Origin: Bacteroidota bacterium
GTDB lineage: Bacteria; Bacteroidota; Bacteroidia; Chitinophagales; JADIYW01
Assembly (NCBI GenBank): GCA_020436225.1
Contig: JAGQYE010000043.1
Location: 1 to 35,831, forward strand
Direction: 5' to 3'
Length of the DNA: 35,831 nt
Numbering within the stretch: the stretch's first letter is position 1; each line of letters starts with the position of its first letter. Position numbers and translations under genes: made by a program. Under the pieces are notes generated by a model, which had not been told where the DNA came from, did not search any database, and saw only the letters and a program-made list of their open reading frames with translations. Below, in pieces: positions 1 through 8,623 of this stretch.

Positions 1-2002
1 CGGTCAATGTCCATCTTATAGAATCTAATGTGCCACCATTTGTTGCACTTGATGTACTTGTAAACGTCAATTTGCCTCCTGCGCAAACTACACTATCACT
101 GATTGTGAAATTGGCTGTCGCGGCTGGACCTGCATTTGGTAAAGAGATATTGATATTATCTACATAAATAGTATGACCATAGTCGCCATAATTTCTAAAT
201 ATAATCTGAACATCTTGTTTATTTAAGTATGATGCCGGAATAAGAATAGAATCTGTACGCCATTCATTATTAGCAGGATAATATTCCGGTCCATATCCTT
301 GAGGATAAGTTGCCAAATCTGTTTCTCCTTTTCTGTAAATACTTTGTGATGTTAATTGGCAATCATCTGTAATTAATACTTCTAAAGTATCCCATAAAAA
401 CTCATCAAAACCATTTCCTGCATCTCCAAAAAATGGTGCATAAGCAACATCAAAACTTAAAACAGCTTCAGAAACGCCTGTAAAATCTAATTTTGGTGTA
501 GTAATATCATCTTTTTTATGTTGCCCATCATAAGAAGTGTTGTTGAATATCATTGTTTTATTACCAATGCCATATCCACTATAACCATTACGGATTTCCC
601 AATTTATAGTTGGATTACCATTTCTATTATATGTTTCCCATCCCAAAGGAGGAAAATATGGCGATTCAAAATCTTCAGATAATGGTAAAGTTCCATTGCC
701 TACAATAGGAACATTAAGTTGGCTTACCAATGTATCGGAACCTCTGTCGTTAGAAACAATTAAAGTTATTGTATGGAGTCCGCTTGTATTAAAGACAATG
801 TTTGTTGGATTTTTTTGATTGGAAGTTGCAGGAGTTCCTCCGTCAAATGTCCAACTCCAACTAGTTGGAGCAAAAACTGATTTATCTGTAAAATTAAATT
901 TTTGTGTGGCATTACAAAGTGGAGCATTCGTTTTTAAATATGAAAAATTGGCAACCGGTTTCTGTTTCACAGTATCACAAACCGGAGAATTCTTTAAATT
1001 TTTACGAAAATCCGCATATTCCATCGTTGCATAAAAACGAGTGGCTTGGTCATTTGTAAATAATGCCATGCAATTATCATCAGTATAATCCATGAAATTC
1101 ATATACATTTCTCCATTTGGACTTGAACCTGCTCCACAACCATTTACATTATGCGGATAAGAAGGACATCCAAAATTCTTATCTGAAGCGGTAGGTGTAT
1201 CATCTACATAATCTGTACCACAAGTTTCATCTCCCCAAATATGGCGCAAGCCTAACCAGTGTCCGATTTCGTGCGTTGCAGTTCTTCCGCCACCTGAATT
1301 TCCAAAATAAGAAGTTCTACAAACAAATCCATCGTTAAGTGGATCTCCGGCACCTGTCGGCATTCCATCTAACCCTGTCATATATGGAAAAGTTGCATAA
1401 CCTAAAACTGAACTCGAAAATCCACCAATATAAGGTACTACCCAAATATTCAGATAATAATTTGGATCCCAAATAGTAGCTTTCTTGATTACATTATCAA
1501 TAAAATCGCCGGACCAACCTGTTGCAGTTGCAGGATTTCCCCATCCTTTTGCTTTTGCATTAATTCTTTCTATGCCGGGTTCTGCTAAAATATTATTATT
1601 CAAATCCAATTTTGCCAAACAGAAAGTGATATTTGAATTTGTTTTTACAGCAGCAAAAGGTGCAGGCAACGTATTACTATTTTGCCCGGTTCCTGCAAAG
1701 TCAGCATTAAGTATATCTATCTGTGTCTGTACACGTGATGCTGGTATATTCTGAGATGTAGAAGTTGAGTAATAACAAATATGAACAATAACAGGAATTG
1801 AATAGCTATTATCAGCAACTCTACCATTTGCCATGTTTGCTGCTTTCTGTTTTTGGATTATCTTTTGAATTTGATTTTCCCAATTCATATCCGGTGCTTT
1901 AGAAATACACCAATTTTGACCATTTTCTTTCTCGGAAGAGAATGCTGAGAAGTTTATCAATAGAAGCGACAAAATTAAGATTGTAATTGTTTTTGTTTTC
2001 AT
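1..2002 (-). CDS. Secreted M43-family (cytophagalysin / pappalysin-like) zinc metalloprotease, C-terminus outside window
   Basis: I translated this on the minus strand from the ATG at 2002. It stays open for 667 codons to the window edge, so the C-terminus is missing. Residues 1-20 form a Lys-rich, then hydrophobic signal peptide. The zinc site HEIGHWLGLRH is at residues 244-254 (plus 1241-1273) and is followed by the Met-turn region YMNFMDY near residue 302; together they define metzincin family M43B. A PKD-type domain spans about 348-430 (PVANF start, WTFDGG core). A jelly-roll-like domain follows at about 440-620 (EDFES...GWE, resembling 'choice-of-anchor J'), and a second PKD-like domain starts near 622 and is cut off. 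Such proteins in Bacteroidota are usually exported and often carry a C-terminal type IX secretion signal, which cannot be seen here. It is divergent from the gene at 2106. The likely role is extracellular protein degradation. Confidence 0.9.
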   Translation of the reverse strand, partial: MKTKTITILILSLLLINFSAFSSEKENGQNWCISKAPDMNWENQIQKIIQKQKAANMANGRVADNSYSIPVIVHICYYSTSTSQNIPASRVQTQIDILNADFAGTGQNSNTLPAPFAAVKTNSNITFCLAKLDLNNNILAEPGIERINAKAKGWGNPATATGWSGDFIDNVIKKATIWDPNYYLNIWVVPYIGGFSSSVLGYATFPYMTGLDGMPTGAGDPLNDGFVCRTSYFGNSGGGRTATHEIGHWLGLRHIWGDETCGTDYVDDTPTASDKNFGCPSYPHNVNGCGAGSSPNGEMYMNFMDYTDDNCMALFTNDQATRFYATMEYADFRKNLKNSPVCDTVKQKPVANFSYLKTNAPLCNATQKFNFTDKSVFAPTSWSWTFDGGTPATSNQKNPTNIVFNTSGLHTITLIVSNDRGSDTLVSQLNVPIVGNGTLPLSEDFESPYFPPLGWETYNRNGNPTINWEIRNGYSGYGIGNKTMIFNNTSYDGQHKKDDITTPKLDFTGVSEAVLSFDVAYAPFFGDAGNGFDEFLWDTLEVLITDDCQLTSQSIYRKGETDLATYPQGYGPEYYPANNEWRTDSILIPASYLNKQDVQIIFRNYGDYGHTIYVDNINISLPNAGPAATANFTISDSVVCAGGKLTFTSTSSATNGGTLDSIRWTLT

Positions 2003-2105
2003 ATACTAAAATTCCCAACAAAAATAACCTAAAAAATCATAATTTTTCTATTCTATTCTTTATAAATAGGGATTTCCAAACATAAACTATAATTTTACTA
2101 ATACT

Positions 2106-4121
2106 ATGAACGCACTTCAACACGAAACTTCACCATATCTTTTACAACATAAAAACAACCCGGTTAATTGGTTTCCTTGGAAAGACAATGTACTTCAACA
2201 GTCAATTTCAGAGGATAAATTGTTGGTTATTTCCATTGGATATGCAGCTTGTCATTGGTGTCATGTGATGGAACACGAGAGTTTTGAAGATACATCCGTA
2301 GCTCAAGTTATGAATCAAAATTATATATCGATAAAAGTTGACCGAGAAGAGCGTCCGGATATCGACCAAATTTATATGAATGTTGCCATGATTACTAATG
2401 GTCATGGTGGTTGGCCACTTAATATTATTGCGCTTCCAGGCGGTAAACCAATTTTTGCTGGCACTTATTTTCCGAAACAAAATTGGATAAAAATTCTCTT
2501 GTATTTTTCTGAATTATATCAGCATAAAAAAGAAGAATTAATTGAACAAGCAGAGAAGATAACTCAAGGAATTCGTTCTATAGAATATATTCCACTTCAA
2601 GAAAATGAGCAACAGTTAAATAGGAAGCTGTTGGATAGTTGTTGGAATATTTGGAAAAATAAATTTGATTATGAATGGGGCGGACAACTAGGTGCACCTA
2701 AGTTTATGATGCCTAATAATTATCTTTTTTTGTTGAATTATTTTTATCTCACAAAAGAAGAAAAAGTGGGCAAAATCCTGAAAACAACTTTAAAGAAAAT
2801 GGCATTTGGTGGTTTACATGACGTGTTAGCTGGCGGTTTTGCAAGATATAGTGTTGATGCCTATTGGAAAGTGCCACACTTTGAGAAAATGCTGTATGAT
2901 AACGGGCAACTTATGAGTTTATATGCGCGTGCATACCAAGTAACTAAACGTCCTCTTTACAAAAGTATTTGCGAAAAAATGCTTGATTGGTTGAATAACG
3001 AAATGGCCGACAAAAGTGGTGGTTTATATGCTTCTTTAGATGCCGACAGTGAAGGTGTGGAAGGCAAGTTTTATTGTTGGACAGAAACCGAATTAAAAGA
3101 AATTTTAAAAGATGATTTTATATTTTTTAAAGATGTTTACAACATCGAAGAAGATGGGAATTTTGAACATGGTTTAAATATTCTATTTCGCACAAAAGAC
3201 CATGAATATTTTATGGAAAAATATGGCATTTCGAACGAGCATTTCCAAGAAAAACTCGAGGCATTACATCAACTTTTATCCTACAAAAGAAAAGAAAAAA
3301 TACGACCAGCAACTGACGATAAAATCTTGACGGAATGGAATGCGATTGCCGCAATCGGATTATGCGATGCATATAAAGCTTTTAACGATGAGCGTTATAA
3401 AAACAAAGCCATTCAAACCATGCAGTTTATTTTGGAAAATTGCAAAAAAGAAGACAATCGCTTAGACAGAAATTATAAAAATGGAAAAAGTTCTATCAAT
3501 GGTTTTTTGCAAGATTATGCTTTCACTATTGAGGCACTGATTTCGCTTTATCAAATTACTTTAGAAGAAAATTATCTTATACAAGCTCAACATTTTTTGG
3601 AATACGTCATCCAACATTTCTACAATGAAGAAAATGGCATGTTCTTTCTAACTTCGGATATCGATTCGCCTTTAATTGCTCGAAGTATTGAGGTTGGCGA
3701 CAATGTAATTCCATCCGGGAATTCAGCAATGGCGAAAGTATTATTGTTGCTTGGAAAATATTTTGACAAACTAGAATATATCCAAATGAGCGAAACGATG
3801 CTCAACAATGTTTTAGATTCTGTTCTTAAAAATCCGATGTATTATTCGAATTGGGCAATTGTGTTGTATATGCATCTTTACCTCGATAAAGAATTAATTA
3901 TTATTGGAAAAAATGCTTTAGAAAAATCAAACGAAATCCAAGCACATTTTTTACCGGATATTTTGATTAGCGGCTCAATAAATGCTGGCAATTTACCTTT
4001 ACTCAAAGATAGATTTAACGAAGATAAAACGCCCTTCTATTTTTGTAATAACAAAACTTGTGATACACCAACTGAAGATATACAAGAACTGTATAAGAAA
4101 TTAGGCATTTCATCTTTTTAA
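2106..4121 (+). CDS. Thioredoxin domain-containing YyaL / SSP411 (spermatogenesis-associated protein 20) family protein
   Basis: This 671-residue protein opens with the family hallmark (HETSPYLLQH, NPVNWFPW). A DsbH-like thioredoxin fold follows with a CHWCH motif near residue 50 (AACHWCHVMEHESF), then DREERPDID and GGWPLN. The remainder is an (alpha/alpha)6-barrel-like region resembling N-acylglucosamine 2-epimerase/glycosidase folds (HFEKMLYDNGQ, LDADSEGVEGKFYCWT, DDKILTEWNA). Length and motif order match the complete family. The biochemical function is not established; a redox or sugar-related role is inferred only from the folds. The start ATG directly precedes the conserved N-terminus. 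The next gene begins 13 bases after the stop, so the two may be cotranscribed. Confidence 0.9.
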   Translation: MNALQHETSPYLLQHKNNPVNWFPWKDNVLQQSISEDKLLVISIGYAACHWCHVMEHESFEDTSVAQVMNQNYISIKVDREERPDIDQIYMNVAMITNGHGGWPLNIIALPGGKPIFAGTYFPKQNWIKILLYFSELYQHKKEELIEQAEKITQGIRSIEYIPLQENEQQLNRKLLDSCWNIWKNKFDYEWGGQLGAPKFMMPNNYLFLLNYFYLTKEEKVGKILKTTLKKMAFGGLHDVLAGGFARYSVDAYWKVPHFEKMLYDNGQLMSLYARAYQVTKRPLYKSICEKMLDWLNNEMADKSGGLYASLDADSEGVEGKFYCWTETELKEILKDDFIFFKDVYNIEEDGNFEHGLNILFRTKDHEYFMEKYGISNEHFQEKLEALHQLLSYKRKEKIRPATDDKILTEWNAIAAIGLCDAYKAFNDERYKNKAIQTMQFILENCKKEDNRLDRNYKNGKSSINGFLQDYAFTIEALISLYQITLEENYLIQAQHFLEYVIQHFYNEENGMFFLTSDIDSPLIARSIEVGDNVIPSGNSAMAKVLLLLGKYFDKLEYIQMSETMLNNVLDSVLKNPMYYSNWAIVLYMHLYLDKELIIIGKNALEKSNEIQAHFLPDILISGSINAGNLPLLKDRFNEDKTPFYFCNNKTCDTPTEDIQELYKKLGISSF

Positions 4122-4134
4122 CTCTAATGCATTT

Positions 4135-5829
4135 TTGCTATCTTTATTTCAAAAATTAAAAGTGAAAAAAGCAACACCATTTTCTGGTTTCACACAGAAA
4201 CCACCGAAATTATGCAACGAATTTCTCGATGATATTTTTATTCAAGATTATTTACAATCTTATTTTCCTAAAGACAAAATCCAAGAAATTTTTCTTGATT
4301 TAGAAAACTTAGGCAATCGTGTTATCAATGAATTTTTAGTTTGGGCAAATGATGCAGAAAAGAACGAACCTTATCTCATACAATTTGATGCTTATGGAAA
4401 TCGCATCGACGAAATTGTAGTAGCACAAGGTTGGAAAAATTTACACGTTGCCGCAGCAGAAGAAGGCTTAGTTGCCATTGGCTACGAAAGAAAATTCAAA
4501 GAATTTTCTCGTTTATATCAATTCATTAAACTCTATTATTATACGCCATCTTCGGCTATTTATTCTTGTCCTTTAGCGATGACAGATGGCGCGGCACGTG
4601 TTGTAGAAGTATATGGCAATGCATTTTTAAAGCAAGAAATTTTGCCTCATTTAATTTCGAGAAATCCGGAAACATTTAAAACCAGCGGACAATGGATGAC
4701 CGAACGCATTGGCGGTTCTGATGTTTCGCATTCCATGACTTTTGCAGAAAAAAATGGCGATGATTATTTACTTAGCGGACACAAATGGTTTACTTCTGCT
4801 ATCACTGCAGATATGTCGTTTACCTTAGCTTCTACCGAACAAGCTACCGAAACTTCTTTAGCACCTTTATCTCTATTTTATTTACCAATACGCAATGAAG
4901 ACGGCAGTTTAAACGGTATTGAAGTAGAAGCATTGAAAGATAAATTAGGCACGCGAGCCTTGCCAACTGCTCAACTTTCTTTGCAAGGTGCCAAAGCAAA
5001 ATTGGTCGGCGAAAAAGGCAAAGGCGTGCGAACAATTTCAACCTTATTCAACATCACGCGCATTTACAATACTATCAGTGCGGTTTCATATATGCGCCGA
5101 GCTTATGCTTTATGTAAAGCCTATAGCAAAGAAAGAAAAACATTCGGCAAACTTTTAGGCGAGCACGTGCTTTACAAAAAAAATCTGCGAGAGTTAGAAA
5201 TGGCTTATCAATCCAACACCATTTTAGGCTTGTTTTTAACGAGATTATTAGGCAAAGAAGAATGTGAAGTTGCGACCGAAAATGAAAAAGCGCTCTTGCG
5301 TTTGCTTACACCAATTGCAAAATTATACACAGCAAAACAAGCGATAAAAAGCGCATCGGAACATGTAGAAATGTTTGGAGGTTTGGGCTATTTAGAAGAC
5401 ACCGGCATTCCGGTTATGTTGCGCAACGTGCAAGTGTTGAGTATTTGGGAAGGTGCAACCAATGTGTTATCGTTAGATATGTTGCGCTCCATAGAAAAAG
5501 AAAACGGTTTGGTTGCATTTAAAGAATTTTCAGAGAAAATGATCAATGAAAATTATCCGACAGAATTAGTTGATGCGAAAGAAAATATTAAAACAAAAAT
5601 TGATGGATTGTTCAGCTTTATAAACGACATTAAAAATAAAGAAACAATGGTTGCCGTTTCGCGCGATGTAGCTTTCTTTATTGCAGAAGCAACGATAGCA
5701 TTACTTTGGTTAGATTTCTTAAAAACCAACATCAAAAAAGAAAATTATTTGAATACATTGACGTATTGGCTACACTATAAAATGAACATCGAAAAACTTA
5801 AATCATCTTACTTGCTTGGATTAGCATAA
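4135..5829 (+). CDS. AidB-like acyl-CoA dehydrogenase family flavoprotein
   Basis: The product has up to 564 residues with the acyl-CoA dehydrogenase architecture. An extra N-terminal region precedes the FAD/substrate-binding beta domain (SCPLAMTDGAAR, WMTERIGGSDVS, GHKWFTSA). A helical C-terminal domain follows with YSKERKTFGKLL, EMFGGLGYLEDTG and IWEGATNVLSLD. E439 in IWEG is at the position of the usual catalytic base. The long N-terminus and the MTERIGGSDVS motif resemble AidB and ACAD11-like proteins more than short-chain fatty acid dehydrogenases, so a role in beta-oxidation or in alkylation response cannot be separated by sequence. The start is uncertain: the longest frame begins at TTG 4135, GTG 4162 is an alternative, and no in-frame ATG lies near. 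It sits 13 bases after the YyaL-like gene. Confidence 0.85.
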   Translation: MLSLFQKLKVKKATPFSGFTQKPPKLCNEFLDDIFIQDYLQSYFPKDKIQEIFLDLENLGNRVINEFLVWANDAEKNEPYLIQFDAYGNRIDEIVVAQGWKNLHVAAAEEGLVAIGYERKFKEFSRLYQFIKLYYYTPSSAIYSCPLAMTDGAARVVEVYGNAFLKQEILPHLISRNPETFKTSGQWMTERIGGSDVSHSMTFAEKNGDDYLLSGHKWFTSAITADMSFTLASTEQATETSLAPLSLFYLPIRNEDGSLNGIEVEALKDKLGTRALPTAQLSLQGAKAKLVGEKGKGVRTISTLFNITRIYNTISAVSYMRRAYALCKAYSKERKTFGKLLGEHVLYKKNLRELEMAYQSNTILGLFLTRLLGKEECEVATENEKALLRLLTPIAKLYTAKQAIKSASEHVEMFGGLGYLEDTGIPVMLRNVQVLSIWEGATNVLSLDMLRSIEKENGLVAFKEFSEKMINENYPTELVDAKENIKTKIDGLFSFINDIKNKETMVAVSRDVAFFIAEATIALLWLDFLKTNIKKENYLNTLTYWLHYKMNIEKLKSSYLLGLA

Positions 5830-5845
5830 ATAGAATTAAAGAAAA

Positions 5846-6340
5846 TTAAATTTCACTTTGTTGTTCAATTAACTGTTTAATTTCGACTGTATTCCAATGG
5901 ATGCCTTCTACTTTAGATTCTAATGTTCTTCCTTTTTTATCTAAAAGATAAGTGGTCGGGAAACGATGTATGCCAAGTTCTTTCAAGGGTTTTTCACTTT
6001 TATAAAATGATAAATCTAAGTTTAAAAAAGATTTCATGTTGTTGATCTTATCAAATGGTTCATCAGAAATCATCAACACTTTTAGTTGATCGGGAAATTG
6101 TTTTTGCAATGCCATCAGTTCAGGCATTTCTTTTCTACAATCTTTACACCACGTTTGGAAATAAGAAACAATCAACATTTTTCCTTCATATTCACTGATT
6201 TGGTGCGTTTTATTCTGACTATCTAAAAGTATGGTTTCTTTGAATGGATTTTTGGGAGCTATTCTTCCACTAAATACTACAAAATAAATTATGTTGGCAA
6301 AAATGACAATCAAGAGAAATGTACGCAATTTGTTTTTCAT
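5846..6340 (-). CDS. Membrane-anchored TlpA/ResA-like thioredoxin-fold protein
   Basis: The 164-residue product starts with a Lys-rich N-terminus and one hydrophobic segment (residues about 6-24), which anchors it with the thioredoxin domain outside the cytoplasmic membrane. The redox motif is WCKDC (C65, C68) in the context SYFQTWCKDCRKEMPEL. The cis-proline is P128 in HRFPTTYLLD. This layout is that of TlpA/ResA/DsbE-like peroxiredoxin-related reductases that act on disulfides of exported or cytochrome c-related proteins. The CKDC dipeptide is uncommon compared with CxPC in TlpA. The gene is the last of a leftward run with the glycosyltransferases and converges tail-to-tail on the AidB-like gene 16 bases away. 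The substrate is unknown. Confidence 0.85.
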   Translation of the reverse strand: MKNKLRTFLLIVIFANIIYFVVFSGRIAPKNPFKETILLDSQNKTHQISEYEGKMLIVSYFQTWCKDCRKEMPELMALQKQFPDQLKVLMISDEPFDKINNMKSFLNLDLSFYKSEKPLKELGIHRFPTTYLLDKKGRTLESKVEGIHWNTVEIKQLIEQQSEI

Positions 6341-6358
6341 AGCTGATTCTTTAAATGC

Positions 6359-7504
6359 TTAAACAAATAAATTTAAAATATGTTGAGCATTTTTCTGGTT
6401 ATTGTATTTTTCCATTAAGATTTTTTCTCTGTCAAAAATTTCATCTTGCGTAAAAGTTTTTTTCATCAACTTATCTACTAATTCAGGCAAAGGTGTTTCA
6501 TCAGTTTTATACACCAAAGCATCTAAGCCACTTCCGGTTAATGTATTATCATCAGAAATAACAAAGCGCGCATTGAATAAAGAGTTAATCAATTTCAACT
6601 TTACGCCACTTGGATTGGCTGCTAATGCCAAACAAATATGTGCATCTTGGATAAGTTTCAACAAAGTTTCATTTGTTGGATTTGCTATCAATTCTATGTT
6701 GGATTTTTGGGCGACAAAATCTGCTAAAATATTTGGTGGATTTTTTCCTGCGAGTATAATTTTATGCTTGCAATCTTTTAAATCATTATGTAAAATATCT
6801 AACACCAAACTATAATTATCCGACAAGGACAAATTGCCGTGATACAAGATATAATCGCCTTTTCCTATTTTGGATTGTATCTTTTCATTTTCATGAAAAA
6901 CAAAATCTAATTGAACTTTTTTGGCAGGAAATTTATCTTTGTAATATTCAAAATCAGTTTGCGATAAACAAGACATTGCATCAGCAAGACGAAATTGTTT
7001 ATCATACTTCCTCAACTTTTTATATTCTTGAAAGAAGAAAATTTTATCTTTTAACGAAACTGCATGTTGCAATAAAATGCGATAATAAATCCATTCAATA
7101 TTATGCAAACGCACCACTTTTTTTCTTTTACTTAACGCCGGATGGTCAATAAATGCTGTACAATGCGTGGCATCAAACAAAATCGGAAAATCGTACTGAA
7201 TTAAATTTGCTAACAATTTTTCATTCGCTCTCGATTTTACAATAAATGGAATTGTAGAAAATACATCCTTAATATTTCGTTCTCGTTTATAATAAAATAC
7301 TTTTTCGCAATATTCTAAAAGTGCAGTTTGTTCTCTCCTATCATCATAAATAAAACAGTGCAAATAAATTTTTACGCCTAATTGATGTAAACTTTTAATC
7401 TTGTAAAATGATTCTATAGCGCCGCCGTAATTTGCCGGAAATGGCACATCAAAACAAACTATGTGCAAATAAAAATCAGTATTTTTTTCTTGTTGATTAA
7501 TCAC
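6359..7504 (-). CDS. GT-B fold (family 4-like) glycosyltransferase
   Basis: The 381-residue product opens with a GT-B N-terminal domain (HIVCFDVPFPANYGGAIESFYKIKSLHQLG, with the acceptor-side Gly-Gly loop). Its C-terminal Rossmann half carries YILYHGNLSLSDN, KIILAGKNPP and the nucleotide-sugar-side stretch HICLALAANPSGVKLKLINSLFNARFVISD. Length and pattern match Bacteroidota family 4-like glycosyltransferases, sometimes annotated as mannosyltransferases. No transmembrane segment is evident, so it probably works at the inner face of the membrane on a polysaccharide or glycolipid. It lies 8 bases after the stop of the second glycosyltransferase upstream, so the pair is likely translated from one transcript. 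Donor and acceptor sugars cannot be assigned. Confidence 0.85.
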   Translation of the reverse strand: MINQQEKNTDFYLHIVCFDVPFPANYGGAIESFYKIKSLHQLGVKIYLHCFIYDDRREQTALLEYCEKVFYYKRERNIKDVFSTIPFIVKSRANEKLLANLIQYDFPILFDATHCTAFIDHPALSKRKKVVRLHNIEWIYYRILLQHAVSLKDKIFFFQEYKKLRKYDKQFRLADAMSCLSQTDFEYYKDKFPAKKVQLDFVFHENEKIQSKIGKGDYILYHGNLSLSDNYSLVLDILHNDLKDCKHKIILAGKNPPNILADFVAQKSNIELIANPTNETLLKLIQDAHICLALAANPSGVKLKLINSLFNARFVISDDNTLTGSGLDALVYKTDETPLPELVDKLMKKTFTQDEIFDREKILMEKYNNQKNAQHILNLFV

Positions 7505-7512
7505 TTTTGTTT

Positions 7513-8598
7513 TTATATATCATTATAAATTACTATCAATTTTTGTTGCTCCTTTTCCCAGCATAATTCTTTCCTTGCTGTCAAACAATTTTGTTGTAAT
7601 GTTTGATATAAATATTTGTCGGAAAGCAAGGTTTTAATGGCATTTTCAATCTTTTCAATCGTTAATTCTTCTACAATAATGCCGATATTATATTGATTAT
7701 TCAGTTGGATATATTCCGGAAATCCAATCATAATTTGCGGTTTTCCTGCTTGGATATAATCGAAAGTTTTATTGCCCAACGAGTAATAATAACTCAAGCC
7801 TCTGTTCTCCAATAAATTTATGCCGATATAAGCGCGATTCGTCAATTGTGCCAATTCTTCAGGCGTTTTCATACCTAACAATTTAACTTTTTTATCTAAT
7901 TGCAATTCTTGTATATGCTGTCGAATAGTTTCCATTTCATCGCCATCGCCGGCAATCCAAAATTCTGCATTTTCAATTTTCAACATCGTCAAAAGCATTT
8001 CATTTAAACCACGTCCAACATTTACTGCACCTTGATACAACAAAATTGCTTGATTAGAATTGTTGATTTTCTCTTGTTTTAAGAATGGTTTGTTTTGAAT
8101 TAATCGACAATCAATTTTGTATTTTTTTTTGAATATTTCGGCGATAGAATTTGTAACAGTATATGCGATATCAACATGTGGAATAGTTATACTTTCTATC
8201 CAATTCCAAAAATTCCGAACAAACGGGCGACCAATTAATTCGGGACTTTGCGGAAAATATTCGTGTGCATCATAAACAACTTTCTTACGTTTAATTTTTG
8301 CAGCCAATAATGCAGCCGGCAACGTATCTAAATCGCAACCGCAAACGATATCAAACGATGTAAACAACAAATAAAAAAATAAACGAATATTGAATTCTGT
8401 ATAAAATAGAAAACCTTTATTAAACCAACATTTCAATCGATATTGTTGATATACATTATTCTTTATTTCGATAGAATTGAATAATGCTCTGCCCACTAAT
8501 TCCACATCAAAATTATTGTTTTGCAAAGTAGAACAAATACGATGCATACGTCTGTCGTATGTCAAATCGTTTGTAACTGTGCAAATAATTTTTTTCAT
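7513..8598 (-). CDS. Glycosyltransferase family 4 protein
   Basis: This is a GT-B glycosyltransferase. The N-terminus (MKKIICTVTNDLTYDRRMHRICSTL) contains the DRRMxRI pattern typical of the family. The middle region has FDIVCGCDLDTLPAALLAAKIKRKKVVYDAHEYF, and the C-terminal half has LYQGAVNVGRGLNEML, AEFWIAGDGDE, VKLLGMKTPEEL and GLSYYYSLGNKTFDYIQAGKPQIMIGFPE. I place the start at ATG 8598 because the conserved beta strand begins there. A longer frame from ATG 8631 would add 11 residues and overlap the end of recQ by 8 bases. Its neighbour at 6359-7504 is another glycosyltransferase, so both probably serve the same glycan pathway. The sugar specificity is not readable. Confidence 0.88.
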   Translation of the reverse strand: MKKIICTVTNDLTYDRRMHRICSTLQNNNFDVELVGRALFNSIEIKNNVYQQYRLKCWFNKGFLFYTEFNIRLFFYLLFTSFDIVCGCDLDTLPAALLAAKIKRKKVVYDAHEYFPQSPELIGRPFVRNFWNWIESITIPHVDIAYTVTNSIAEIFKKKYKIDCRLIQNKPFLKQEKINNSNQAILLYQGAVNVGRGLNEMLLTMLKIENAEFWIAGDGDEMETIRQHIQELQLDKKVKLLGMKTPEELAQLTNRAYIGINLLENRGLSYYYSLGNKTFDYIQAGKPQIMIGFPEYIQLNNQYNIGIIVEELTIEKIENAIKTLLSDKYLYQTLQQNCLTARKELCWEKEQQKLIVIYNDI

Positions 8599-8623
8599 TG
8601 ATTGAAGTAATTTGTAGAAAAGA

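Noticed and set aside
819..1754. Plus-strand frames inside the first 2 kb
   Set aside because: They are antisense to the M43 protease, whose minus-strand frame has a full zinc motif and domain order.
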